Below, piece after piece: positions 9,097 through 23,000 of a stretch of 64,000 nucleotides of DNA (the stretch's first letter is position 1; each line of letters starts with the position of its first letter). Location: contig NC_051095.1 in assembly GCF_901709675.1 (NCBI RefSeq), forward strand, positions 9,637,956-9,701,955. Direction: 5' to 3'. The position numbers were made by a program, and so were the translations under genes. This DNA is from Syngnathus acus (Eukaryota > Chordata > Actinopteri > Syngnathiformes > Syngnathidae). The notes under the pieces were generated by a model. The model ran no database searches. It was given only the letters and a program-made list of their open reading frames with translations, and was not told where the DNA came from.

Positions 9097-12000
9097 GCAG
9101 TCTATTATCATAAAATCAGTGTTCGTTGGGCCCAAGAGGCTATTCTCCGCCTGAGGGATCTTTAGTTGGATTGTGTAGCTGCATTAGTGTAATGAGCCTC
9201 TCGCTCTGGTCACAAAAGGCAGCAAATCGCTGATTTGCAACTCTCAACGTCCTCACTCAGAGGCGTCTGAGGAGCGCAGATCCGCACAAGTGATGGCGCT
9301 GCAGAAATTTGGAAGAATGATGAATGTTGAGATGTTGCAAAGAGGGCTGAGGAAGTGACATCAAAAGTCCCTGGCGATCCCGGAGACACCTTGTAAATCA
9401 GCGTGTGTGTTATCACGTTGTCACTGAACGCTGGAATGGGCGAGCACTGCTCAGGCATCAGGTTCTCTTTCAGAGGTATACGTAAATTTAATTTAATGAT
9501 TATTACTGAGGAGAAATTTGCTCTGCGTGATCCTGTGAAGTGCTGACAAAAACAGGTACGCTCAAAATTGAGTGAACCTATCTCGAGGGCAACATTCTTT
9601 TTTTTTTTTTGCATCGCACTTGTAATGGATCTTAGGAGAGAACATAGAAACATATTTTGAGTGTCTAGCAGGGGGGAAAAAAACTGCTGTCTATACTTGC
9701 GGAAACAAAATCAATATCCCTAAAAGCCTTTTATCAGACATGCATCCATTTGTCTGTGTTCCATCCTGCTGCAACATGAAGAAAGCTTCAGTGGTTTTTA
9801 AAAGCCAAACAATGAGCCCTTGCTGACCAAAATGGGTTTTGTTGCTGATGTACAAGTTTCAACCTGCAAATTTTTATTAGCAAGCATTTATTGGCAGAGA
9901 TGCTGACGTTTAGGATTTAGAAGTTCCTTTGAGTGAGGAGGTGTTTAAGAGCAACACTGTTGGTTTCAAAAACATTTTGGCGTAAGGCTATGTGTTGTAC
10001 ACAAACGTGGATATCTGGGCAACATTTTGCCATATTTGACAATGCCCAATGAATTTCCAGTTGTACTTTTTCTAGATGTAAAAAGCAGGATTGCAACGAA
10101 TGACATTTGATCATTTTCAACCAAAACTCTTCAAAATGATTGAAAATTAAAAATTAGGAAAACTAGACTGCACTAAATTGCTTCCCGTTTCATTCTTCTT
10201 TCAAATTTACATTGTCTCAAACGAGTGTGGTGCCATCTAGTGGTCAACAGTGGAATCACAGCCAATAGAAACAAGAATTAGACCAAAATATAAAAACAAG
10301 ATTAAATTGTGTCAGCTTCAGATGCCACAATTACACAATACAAGGCGATGAAAAGACAGCAGTAAAGCAAATCATTTGTGGTTTTTCCAACATTATTTGG
10401 GCAGTGATTCGATATGTTATTTTTTGTACAAGACAGACAAGAAGGACACAGACCTATTCATTCAACAAATATTGTTTTCACTATGTAAATGCTAAACATC
10501 TCTGGTGTCTTTTGTTATTTCTATTTTCCCAGCACAATCCGACTGGGCAAAATGGCATGTTTTCACTTTTCATGTCCTTTCTTACCTTTGCTTCAAGGTA
10601 ATGAGAGTTTGTTTATGTGTGCCTTTGTGGTATACCCGACAAACACAATCGTATATCACTTCTATTGCTGTGAGTCCATCTGTCCTATGGGCATATAAGC
10701 CTGGCCTTGCAGCCTCCAGATTATTGATGAGTGTTGCCCTGTTTACCTGCGGAGGACTTAAACCATCTGTCTGGGATAGAGTACACGGTCAGAAACAACG
10801 GCTACAACAGGTGCCCATGTTTGTTCTCTTTTTGTGATGTACCCTATAGGCTTCACAGTTGAATCCCAAGGCACAAAGTACAAATAAGTAATACAAAATT
10901 AAGGGTACAAACAAGTTCTAGGCCATAATAAATGCCTTTGGAAAGAGGCCAAAAAGCAGTTTAAACAAAGCGGAGCTCTAGAACATTGACGGGCAACATG
11001 TTGTTGACATGAAACCGAGATTTCTGAGAAACGTTAACATCCTGGTTAGTTCTGTTGACAATCTGCATGTTGAAAGAGTCTCTATAATGCCATAAAATGA
11101 ATCATGTCTGATAGCATTTCTATGTTCTTCTTCTCTCGTGGAGACAAACAGTACGCAAAGACTGCCATCTAGGTGTCAACAGTGTAATTACAACTTCAAA
11201 CTGATCAAAGTAAAAAAAACTTTTTCTGAGCCTGTCTGGAAAACAATCTGGAGTCATCATCACATTGTAAATGGTCATATTCTAGTAAATGTATGCAAGC
11301 ATTAAGTTTGCAAGCAAACAAACAATCACTACTTTCTTGGAATGAAGAGTGAGCCAGAGATGCAGTGCGGGGAGGGAGAAGAGAAGGAAGCACTGGCAAA
11401 GTCTGCAGGCCCACCAGTGAATTGGGCGTTCATCAGCAGCAGCGTGTGCAGCAGAGCCAGCTGGAAACTTGTAATAACCTCTTTGGCTTGCCGCCATCCA
11501 CCATTTAGCAGACAACTCCTGGAGCATCAGAGTGCGGCTGAGGTAAGGTCGTTCTCACAAGAAAACTCAAACTCAAACGCACAACTTCACTTTCAGACAA
11601 CTAGTCTCCATTTCACATCAAGTAAATTTATTTCAGTATTCAAAACTTCTTTTTGTGGCACCTTTCCTGTGTAAATCCAATAAAGGTTGGGAAACACTGC
11701 TGTGCGACAGAACGGTTTTCATGCAGCACTGCTTGTATGAAAGCATGATTACTTTTATGGAAATGGAGTTTGTGGCACCGCCTGTTTACAATGTTAACGC
11801 GGCTTGGTTCACATGCAGTGATTATTTCGCAGGTTTGATTTCACCTTGTGGCAATAAAGAAGTTGAGGGTTTGAGCATCTGTTAGTAGCAAAGGAGCCAC
11901 CTCGGAAGCTCCTCCGAGAGGCCGAGCGATTATTCTGGGCTTTGTGAGGTCATTAAACTTGATTATCTTTTGGCAGGCCAACAGATCCGCAGACAGCCTT

Positions 12001-13682
12001 GGTCAAAGAGGTTTTGTTTTACTAAAACAGTTTTGATATCTGAACATGATAGAAACATGACAATGTGAATGTCATAAATATTGTGATATACAGTATAAGT
12101 CATTGTATTCCTTTCCTAGTCGAATAACATTTCCTCTATTCTTGCTCAGATTATATCAAATTTTAATCAGATGTATGAATCAGGTTTAGTTTTATATTTT
12201 TGCTTCATGATGACAAATCGCATCCACCAGAAATAAAAAATGCGTTTCGTGTTAGTTTGAGCAAGAGCATGCAGGGCCATGTATTTAAGGAAATTGAAAT
12301 ACAGCAACTGGAAAGCAAATTTGGACAAGGCAGAAAACAATTCAAGGAGAACGGCGACAAGGAATACTGGTGTCGTATTACTGGCAGTGCACATATTGAT
12401 CATTTGGGAAGCTGAAATCAGTTATAAGAACTATGACCCACAAGATCAATGATGACAATATTTATAAATATTCATTCTTAACTGTGTTCAGTAATTACAT
12501 TTATTGCCTAAGCCTTACTCAGAAAATACACAATACAACTACCGTAGATTTTTTGGGACTGTTTTTGTTCTAGTTAGTTCTCTTGATTTTGATTGCCATG
12601 TGTTGGGTCCCCTCACGGTTTAAAAATCAATTCTTAGAAATCAGTTTGTCTGCCTCCTGCTTAAAATAGTTGATTAGTCTGGAAGAATGGTTGTGAGCTA
12701 TTTTGAACTGCAGTAAAAATAATTTCCTAGGCTAGTCACTGAAAAGGAAGATGGAAGTAAATTACGTTAGAGCTTAACATAACCTTAATATGTGGAAGGT
12801 CATTTATTCTAAGATCAAGAACATACACAATGCAACAATGCTTAAAAAATAAAAAAATCCATAATCACCTGCCACTTTTCATTACGCATTTGATTCGGTA
12901 CTTTACAGAAATGACAAGATATATAAATAATCCAAATTAAAATAGGATCAATGGAGCTAACAGACACAAACACAGAAGGTTGCATAGTTACTGCAAAATA
13001 CATTATTAACAAGCCACAAGACCAAAACAAGAGCTGTATGGTCGTACAAATATAATTATTACTCAGTGTAAAAATATCACAACAAAAACTATAACCAATA
13101 TGATAATAATAGTATTGTTTTTTTAAATAATTCCCTCTCACTTTTCCAGATCAGCGAAATTCGATTTTCAGAGGGGGAGAAGAAAAAGTGAATTTACAAG
13201 CAGCCCTGGCTCCATGTGTAGGATTTTTTTTTCTAGCGCAAGTGGTGACTTGGGATATGTCGGTAATCTTGGCCTCAGGTTAGAAAGTCTTGCAAGCCAG
13301 CCAAATTCATCTAGCTGAGTGACAAGTTTGGAGGCAGCACATGCGGTGCATCTTTGTCCCCAGAGGTGTCAAGTAGCACTTTGGTCGCTTTAGCCTTCCA
13401 AATCGTTCACCCCATTTTGTCAGTGAGTAGAATCAGGTAGCATGGTCCCATCTTTCCAAATTTTAACAAAATGTTTGTGACCCCTAGTGCTCTTACGAAA
13501 ACAAACCAAAATAATGAATCGAACTGACAGGTTTGATAATGGAAGCTCCCTGGTCATTTTGGCGGAATGATATTGATCCTTAATATTACGATTGTGATTC
13601 AAGGTCATATTTTGATTTTCATGTGTTTGAAACGACTGTATTGTAGAACTTTGTCATCAGTATTGTCAAAGTCAAAGTCAGA

Positions 13683-13688
13683 TTTATT
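13683..13688 (-). promoter_or_regulatory. Candidate PIGG polyadenylation signal
   Basis: TTTATT on the top strand (AATAAT on the gene strand, a weaker variant of AATAAA), about 360 bases beyond the PIGG stop. It lies in a GTCAAAGTCAAAGTCAG stretch resembling retroposon tails, so the assignment is weak. Confidence 0.25.
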
Positions 13689-14048
13689 GTCAATCCTTGT
13701 CAATTGTTTTCTTTTGCTGTCCTGTATTCATCTGTCTATCTCGCTCACTCACTCTGAACATGACACGATATAAACATCCCATGTTTTTAATACGATGCAA
13801 ACTAGAAAAGCAAACGAATCATTTTCACAGTAAAGCTGAATTTAGTGATCACTGGGCAAATTTCTATTGCGTTTCCTTTGGGTCTGACGGAGCAAAGCAT
13901 CAAATGCTGCCCTGTATAGTTAAGCAGCCCTCTTTTTGGGGGTCCCTGAGATCTTACAATCCTCAAAAACCATTTTCACTTAATTGGACTTTCAATTCTC
14001 TTCCCTTCAAAAGTCAGGGCAAACTCTCTTACTTGGCAAGAAGCTGTC

Positions 14049-17000
14049 TTAAGCTGCGGCAGAGGTGTGGCTTTGTTCCACCGTGTTGAAGATGAGACAG
14101 ACGCCGGCTGTGAGAAGCAGGTGCATGGCCTCGTACAGTAATTTAGGAGAGAAGACGCTCCATATGAAGAGATGGTAGCGCAGGACAGTCACCAGAACAA
14201 TGTAGGCTGCCGCGGGCACCGACCTGAGCAGAGCCAGGCAGTAGCAACCGTGGCCCATTGCGGCAGGACTCCTGCGGAAGGGAAATGGATCATCAGACAA
14301 AAGGGAACGCTGAAGTCAACAGGAAGAAAATGGCAACATAACCAAAAGTTACTGTTCTGGAAATGTACCATTTGTCTCCAAATATTTGGTGACACAGCAT
14401 GTGGCCCATTGCCCAAGGTTAGTGTTAAGCTATGTTCCAAGGACAGACGTACCTTGCCTTACAAGTTGAATTTTTAACTGAATTTATTACTCTCATCATG
14501 ATCCCTCAAGGGGAAATTCAAACTCATACGCTGTTTTAAATTGTGTTGTGTTGCAGCCCACAAATAGAACCAAACTGTTACATTTGGCCTATAGTTTTGT
14601 TTGATCAATTTTGTTACTTCTTAGTTCCCAACAGCAAACTATATTTTCACAAAAAAAGATCTTGGAGCCAGAAGGTTTATCAACCTGCAAGGCAGAAGGA
14701 AAAAAAAAGAGAAAAAGGGTGACAATAAAGATGAGTAATCAACCTTCTCGTTTGAGAAAACGTGCAGTGGTGTGTAAATGAGCAGATTTGACCAGGCAAA
14801 AGTCCCAGGTGAGGAGGAGGGAACTTCGAGCACATTCCAAAGAGGGGGAGAGAAGAAATGTAGATGGAGTAGGAGACGCGGGAAGGAGTCCAGTTTGGAA
14901 GGAGACATTTAAACAAAATACCAGTAAGAATGTGTTTTGGTTATATCTATGCTAACTGCCATGAGTATTTCTGATATGTAATCTCTCACTTGCATAAATT
15001 CAAAGCATTCAAGAGTTTTTATTTTCAAGACTTGTCCTCTATGTGAAGCTAAAGCACTTCCAGACTTTTGTCAAGTGTCTCACTCAAGTACTTATATTCC
15101 CATGTTTCATGATTACTTTTCACGATAGCTTAGCGCAGCGTCTCCATTTTCCCCTTTGGTGATAATGTTAGTAAGTTCTAGAAATGTGGTTTATTCACCG
15201 CCATGGAGGTGATTATTATGTTTACCCATGCAAGCTACCCAGTCATAGCTACAAGCTGGCTAAGTTGCGCATGATAGGAGAGTATCGAGCATTTCGCAAA
15301 AGGACCCGAGCAGTGATTTCTTTTTTTCCCCACAGGCATGATTCCTTAAAAATCATATTAGAAGAACAAGATGATGCCAGAGAGGTTCGATTTTTTTTTT
15401 TTTTGCACTGATCATTTTTACTAACGCGCCACACTCGACTAACTGAAGTGATTTTCTGTAGAAAGAAATCTGGACATTTATCTGTCTTGACAATCTAACA
15501 AGGATGGATTATGTCCTGCATTGAGAACAGTTAACGAGCTACATTGAAAGTCGTATGTAGTTGCGAGCAGCAGCGTGAAACGGGCAGCGGGCGCAGCATT
15601 CATTAGAGGCCACAACATGAAAGCGATGGACCGACCAAACAACATCCTAACGACTGGCGAGGGAGAGCCACGAAGCGTGTGGCGAGGACGCTTTTACACA
15701 GCCGCTTGGCAAATCAATTGTGCTGTTAGACTAAATGTAATTTAGGCTCGGCTTGCCTGGTTGGTACAGACGCCCAGTGAAACAGATCAATGTGTGAGCG
15801 CCGTGTTTGAAATTATTTAATCATGCCTTGTGAGATTCTCTTGTGCTTCCCCAAATTAATTAGGAAAAGCAAGGGTACGCAAATGACTTTAATCCCTGCA
15901 TGATTTGACATTTTGGTTTCTGGCAACAGATACGTGGTCAGGGACATGCCATCATGGCGACAGTTTTCAAAGCATTACAGATAAAAGTGAGAATTTGTAT
16001 TCATTCATTTTAAATAGCAGTGAACATATTTTAGGGCAGTGGTTCTTAAGCTTTTTGCTCAGAATAAAATATTTAGCTCTCCAAGATCCACAATAATGGC
16101 CAACGTTAAAATACAGTAGCATAGTGGACCTATGTGTTCATTAGAAATGAGGCAGCATTTCTTTTTTTTAAAAGTATATTTAATAATAGTAAAAGCCACT
16201 GTAGTGTTATGCAGTGTGAACATGACTGCATTTGGAGGAAAATGAAATATCTTACTAAACTAATACTTCAGTTCAAATGTAGAATTAAATTGAAAAAAAA
16301 AAAAACACTTTTACAGATTGAAGATGTACTGTACTAAAATATTAAGTACAACTGAATCGTACTTAACAGATGTAGTCGAGTGGATTTAAAGAAATTTTAT
16401 ACATTGTAACATGCACAGTTTTAACATTATTATTTTGCATACCACTAGAGGGAGACCGTGGACTACTAGCTGCACACAAACCACACAGAGAATCACTATT
16501 CCAGAACAAATAAATGTTCTGAAAGTATGTCCCAATACACCGCCCTCAACTGGTTTCCCTCGAGACCAAAATGTAGCAATTCCTTTGCCGTATCGACCGT
16601 ATACATACTGCCTGATAAAAAAAAAAAAGTTTCTGTAATCCCATTTTTTTTTCAATCCCTCCATAATTTTCTACGTAATTTTTTTGCGAATAGATTTCAC
16701 CCGATGGTAGGATGGAATGAATTCAGACGATCATCCAAATGCTATCCAACGTTAAACAACAAATTCAAGATTGTCAACAACTACAGTGTTTGGTATTCTC
16801 CAATTGATCAGTGCACCCAAAAGCTGATTGATGGTCGAGTGCAAACAATCAGATTTCAATAAAAAGGTCTGATGAAATGAAACCGTCTATTGTCTTCGGA
16901 TTAAATCACCATCCAGGTTCTCCCTTAGGTGCAAGAAATATAAAATAACACACAACACATACTACATAGCAGCGCTTATTAGGTTTTGGACATAAAGTAG

Positions 17001-20000
17001 CAGAAAGCACCACCAGATCCTTTTTTTTTATGATCCTACACAACACAATCCCAACAGAGCTGCTGGACAGTTTATAGAGTAAGAAAGCACTCACCTGTTT
17101 CTCTCTGAACTGAGGTAACAGACAAGGTGGCAAGCCCAAAGCAGTGGCCCAGCATATGTACTGAGGGCTGTTAAGAAGATGGCAGGAGCTTCAATGTAGT
17201 TGTCTAAACCGACAAACCAGACTGAGATGTCCACAGTTGAAATGCTGTTGGAATTACCCTGCAAGTGCATGAGAGTGTTTTATTTTAGCATTCAAAGCAA
17301 CATTTGCCAAATAAAAAACAAAGAAAAAGAAAAATCCATGTCTGAGGATTTGAGGGTTTAAGTTCGCCCATTTTTCATTCATGAGCTATCAACGTCAAAT
17401 GAGTCAAACATCAATCAACTTTGTACTTGTTTACATGAGAAGAAGCCTCCGTGATCTTGGCAAAAAAAAAAAAAAAAAAAAGGTTTCTGTGTGATGACAT
17501 TATTAGTAAGAAATGAGGAATCATGTCTATTCTTTTTGCAACAGGCTCCACTCATGACACTCTTCATGGCCTCGAGAAAAATACTTCAGGCTGAATTGTG
17601 TTTGTTATAAGCACCCAAAAAAATCGTGACTTGAGATTTTATTATGAGTCACTGCTGTACAAGAATCAAGTATGGCCACTTTTCACATCACTGCGGTGAT
17701 TCATATTTTCCTACAGACGGTTGCTCCGTTGCAGCGGAATTCATCCCCATAGATCTCGACTCAACATTTGTACAAACTGGCTCCTACTGCTCTAGGTTCA
17801 TTGCCAAGGTTTGGTGTTGTTTTGGTGATGTCCAGATTGGATTTTGCATTAGACTTAACCTTTGGAATTAAACCCCTAAAAGTACAACTAAGGCTTTCCT
17901 CAAAACAGAAGATTGTAGTGGTTGACTGCTGACAATTGAAATCATGAAGTGAAATGGGGTCCTTATATATGTAACTATTGTAAAGACTGTAGTTTTTTTT
18001 TTTTTTTTTTTTTTAAGGAAAGTGTTTAGCAAAGATAGAGTGGATGACAATGGAACTGGCACAGCTCAAGGCAGAGGAGATATTATCATTCACTTCTACC
18101 AGCGTGAAGGCCAACTGGACAAATTTGACATATGTTACAGTGCGAGCCTTGAATGCCCCTTAAACACAAAAATGAATTCTGACCGTGAGTTAAAACTCAC
18201 CTGGGGCCAATCAATATTTGTCAGAAACTGTGCATCACCCTTTGGTCAAAAAATTACAATGTCAGTTAGCGGTTTGCCAATTCCAAAGGTCGTCAGTTAA
18301 CATGGACGGATAAATCTGAACAAGTTAAGATGGAACGACCCCGAAACAAATGTAACTTGGCATCGGTCTCATTACTTACTTGGAAGTAAAAGAAGGCCTG
18401 ACCAAACCAGTAGTGCATGATGGTGGTCTGGGCTGCATCATAGTGGAGCTTCTTCCAGATGAACTGGGCCATAAGTGTTTGGACGAGCAGACAGGAGCAC
18501 AACACCGGCAGGTTGTGGGGACGGAACAACAGTGAAATCAACAAGACCAGGCCACTGTAAATCTCCCATAGCCCTCTGTTCTTCAGTTTGGCATCAGCTG
18601 TGATGATCTGGGACCGCAGCAGGTCCTTAGTACCAGTGAAGAGGATACCCAAAACAAACACGTATACGAAGCGTGCTTCCACGATGCCCCTGGAAAAGAC
18701 AGTGACAGACAGGGTTACTGATGAAAGGCATGCACCCAATTGAATTCTGGCTAATCCAGGCTGACTTCAGCATTCAAGCACATACTGTATTTTCCGCACT
18801 ATAAGGCGCACCTAAAAACATCAAATTTTCTCAAAAGCCGCCTTATAATCAGGTGCGCCTTATATATGGACTAATATTGAGCCACTACAGCAGGCGTGTC
18901 CGAAGTCCGGCTCGCGGACCAAATGTATAGATCTTATATATGGACAAAGTTTCAAAATGGGCCATTCATTGAAGGTGCGCCTTGATTGGGTGATAGTTGA
19001 TTTCTGATTGAGTTTGTTCTACTTGAACGATATTATACTCCCGTAGCACATGAAGATTAACCTGCTGAACTTCTGACTACATCTCAAATATGTCTGAATG
19101 GTGGATGACACAATTGTGCTTGCTAGTTGCTGCATCATAATATAACATTGACGGTTATAAAATGCTTATGATGTAAAAGTGAATTTTCATCACTATTTTA
19201 CAATGTATCACATTAGAGTCACTTATTATTCAGACTACATTGTGTTTCTGCTCCATCCTCTCGGTCGGTACACACAGCCAAGGTAATATCAATAATTTAA
19301 TGTACGAGACTGGAAGACAGAATAAACCGCCTGAAGGAATCAGACCGTCTATCACTGTACTGCACTCATTGGGGGGGATTTCATTTATTCCCCCTGCATT
19401 AAAAAAAAGTTTCAACGGATATGTTTTTTTTCCCCAATTCTTATACCTTTGCAATATTCATTTGTTCTAGTAATATAACTTTGTTAAGACACTTTATCGA
19501 ACCTGTTTGAGTGTAAAACACTTCTCAAGATCATGTATTCCAATTAAAAAGTTTAATATTTGCATAATATGCATTTTTATCAATCCTTACACAGTAATAT
19601 TGAAAGTAAAATTGTTTTGTTGCAGTTGGAGAGGAAGCTAATCACTTAGCTTGCCCTCTATCATTAAACCCAATACTGAAAATGTAATTTGTCTAAATTA
19701 AAGATTTGTCATCTATGTTGAAAGCTTAAATCCTGTGTAAAAGAAAAAGTTTCAAATAAATGAGAAAAATCTCAGCGATTGACAAGACACTCTTAACTGG
19801 TGGTTAAAAAACAACAAAAAAAAACCATACCAATTCTATAAAGAATATGTAGAAAAAGAAAAAGCAAGCCGGTTATTTTCAAATGTCTGCTTCCATTCAA
19901 AGGCTTGGTAACCATAAGCAACGTTTCATTTCCAACAGGGTGCCGTTAAACCTGCAAAGTACTAAAGCATAATGGCAGACCCTAAAGGAGCTGAGCAAGC

Positions 20001-23000
20001 AATGGAAATGTATTATTAATCTGTGTTTTATGGAACCTGGTACAGAGAAACGGGGTAGAGCAATACACTTCATACACGTCTCTCTTCATAATTCATAACT
20101 CTCCCAACAATATGGCAGATATTGCACTTATCATTAATTAATGGAGAGCAAAAGTTATGGTTTTGCAAAGTGAATGAACGATTTGAGTGGGTGGATTTCC
20201 GTAACTCCAATGCTGAATGACAGTGTTACTAAACAATGACAAAGTAGCCATCTTAATACAATAATGACAAGTATCGAAATATCAATAACAATAATTCACC
20301 GGACTCATCTCTTGATTACTCTGTTCCATCCATCCAATTTCTATATACGTAGTCGAGCCTATTCTGGCTGACTTTGGGAATGAGGCAAGGTATGCCCGGA
20401 CTGGAGGTCCGCAAATTGCAGTCTCTACACTTATGAAGTGGAATTTATTTTCAAGGCACTGTGGTGAAAAGTCTTTACCAGCAGTAAATGTGCATTTGTT
20501 GACAAGCTAGGCAATAAAGAGAATAGGCACTACTTTTCATGTCAGAGGTATCCAGGCTGGTCTATCAAAACAATTGTTTCCGGTGGTCACGGCATTCCCG
20601 TTAAAGGCAATGCAAGAAGCCGCTTTGGTTGGCAGTGAATGGAGTCAGCTGCCCACAACGGTGCAAACCTCCCTTTTTTTAAATTTTTTTTTTTTTTTAA
20701 ATGCGCCACTTTGAAGATATCTGTGAGATTACCAACACTTAGTGTAACATGTGACATCATACATTTTGAAACGGCTGCTGTTACGTCCACCTTTTGCAGC
20801 CAGATTAACGTTTCATCAACATTTTCTACTGTGCCTTTCTTCACTTTTCCACTGAAAGCAATCCCATTCTCCATTGAGTCGCCCCCCCCACACACACACT
20901 TTACAGTTCACTAACAGCAATTCAATCAGTTCCATTCTGGTCACTTAGATTGCTTGAGTATTTCTCCGCAAGAAGATGATTAGGAGAAAGAACCTTGAAT
21001 GCCATTGTCTTTTCCGATGATTCATTTTGAAGCTGATTTCTTTGAGACAATGTGAGGAAATAATATATTGAACTTGTTATGGCTCATAGTATTTTTCAAT
21101 TAGTATGGCTAATGTGACCGTGTTGCATGCTAGCACTCGATTCGAGCCATCATTTGCTGCTAGCAAAATGGCCCTATAGATCAAATCAAATTATTATTTC
21201 GTATCTTGTTTGCACTGTATCTCGTTTGCGTCCACAGGTAACTGTTATTTAAATGTTAGCCCCTAATTTTCTTTGTGAACAGTGTACAAATCGCTGGTTA
21301 GTTTTTAGGACTTTGCAAGAAAGCATGAGCAAGGGGAACAAGATTTTAAAGATTTATCGTGGCGAAAACATTTGATCAGTATGTTCAAAGAGTCTTAAAA
21401 CACACATCCCAAATCACGTTGCATGATTGATGGGTCTCTTATATAATCTGCAGTTTTCTCACTATGGTTGTCACATGCTGGGCTTGCTTGGAAAATTATG
21501 ATTTCCCAGGGGGATATCAATCTTTTCCTTTCCCCTTGTATGTTGCCCTGAGCACATCCGTCACAATTTTAGTGTGCTCTCGTGCCATTTAGAAAGTGGG
21601 GAAGTTCTAACATCTCACGGGGAGAATACACCACAATGCATATCAAACTCAAGATGAAATCACTAAGAGGAGGTTTGAGCACTGATGGAAAAGCGGATTG
21701 ACTGGCACATTTTCTTTTACTCTTCATGTCAGTTACACGTGTCATATATGTTGCCTTCTTAACCCGGAACATTCCAAATGTCAGATATTTGAATGGTTAA
21801 TAAAGATACCTCGTCACGACAAGGGGAATCAATCTGACTTTGTATGGTGGTAATAGGAGCAACACAGGACCGAGAAAAGTATCTTAAGGTAAGGGAGCAG
21901 AGAGGCTGTCGGAATTTTACGTTACCTTGGAAACAAGCCCTGGTGTGGTTAAGAAAGCTAAGACTGTGCCCAATCCCCTCATGTTTTAAATGCCCTCTTC
22001 ATAAATCTCCTGCATGAAACAGGCACGTTCAGTAAATCAGCCCAACATCCAATTCACGGCTGAAGGAAAACAGTGCATTCACAGCATTTGCAATCCATTA
22101 TAAAAAAGAAAAAAACAATTGATTGACAATATTTTGAGACTTTTTTCCCCCCAAAGGTCAAAACTTTTGTTTTTGTTTTTTGCACTCATCGAATTCCACA
22201 AAAATCTTTTGTATTTTTACTTTTTTCTCCTATTTTGTCTGGCTCACTTGTTTTTTCAGGTTTTATTTTGTAGGCAGGACATGTGCGCTAGCTAAGTGTC
22301 AAAACAGGCACATCTTCCTTTTCGTGCCACGTAATGTGTAGTAAGTGTTTGGAAATTTAGCAGATCGCACTTGGTCATTCTGGGGATTGCAGCTGACCAA
22401 GGGTGTTTTCTTTTGGATGGCAGCGGCACACCTGACAACTGCCCTATTGATAAAGCTATTTTGCAAAACATGTCACGATTCTGAAAAATCAGTTTCAAGT
22501 TTAATAAATGTTGGCTGAATGTGAAATATTACTTTCTGACAGATAACAGTTCAAGATGGTTTATACAGGATTATACAATGGATATCTTGGACAGAAAATA
22601 GATTTGTTTGGTCTTGTTTGGTTATGTGGGAGCGCATGTCTTATTGATCAAGGATAAAAGGATGGTGAGGATGAAGGACAAAATCAGAGCCATATTGGCC
22701 AACTCCTCTCACGATGAGCTGTGACAGATGGGAAGCTCGTTTAGTCAGCGCATCATTCCACACAGGAGCAGAACTGTGCGCTTCAGGCGCTCCTTTGTGC
22801 CCACTGCCATCACGTTGCACAACAGCAGTGTGGGCCACAACTCGTCACTATCGTTTCTTCCCTACTGATATCAATCGACTCGTCATATGTATCACAAAGT
22901 CCTGGCATATTAGTTTTTTTTTTTTTAGTCTGTCATTTAAATTCAATGCATTCATTTTTATTATTCTTTAAGCAATATACTGTGTGCTGCTGTAATACCA

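Larger units (their letters stand above)
7066..14048. other. TMEM271-PIGG convergent spacer, no confirmed gene
   Basis: I found no exon chain. It holds the GAAA microsatellite, a possible lone first exon at 7978-8010, a CG/CA alternating tract at 9071-9096, short repeat tails (TGCCATCTAGTGGTCAACAG at about 10231 and a similar one at 11163; AAAGGTTGGGAAACACTG at about 11683) and the PIGG 3' UTR at its right end. The stretch 8770-9190 is free of simple repeats and could include conserved non-coding sequence. Confidence 0.55.

Noticed and set aside
9210-9653. 147-codon minus-strand frame
   Set aside because: No similarity, no splice-compatible extension, crosses a poly-T run; most likely chance.
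11282-11674. Overlapping open frames on both strands with a consensus-like GTAAGG donor at 11542
   Set aside because: Neither strand gives a recognisable protein and no acceptor-donor chain extends them; kept as non-coding.
18022-18300. 92-codon plus-strand frame beside PIGG exon 11
   Set aside because: Within PIGG intron 11, antisense, no recognisable similarity; preceded by a poly-T run but no retroposon signature.
22653-22867. CRISPR-like or prokaryotic features anywhere in the window
   Set aside because: No direct-repeat/spacer arrays, no ribosome-binding-site operons; all repeats are eukaryotic micro/minisatellites or transposons.
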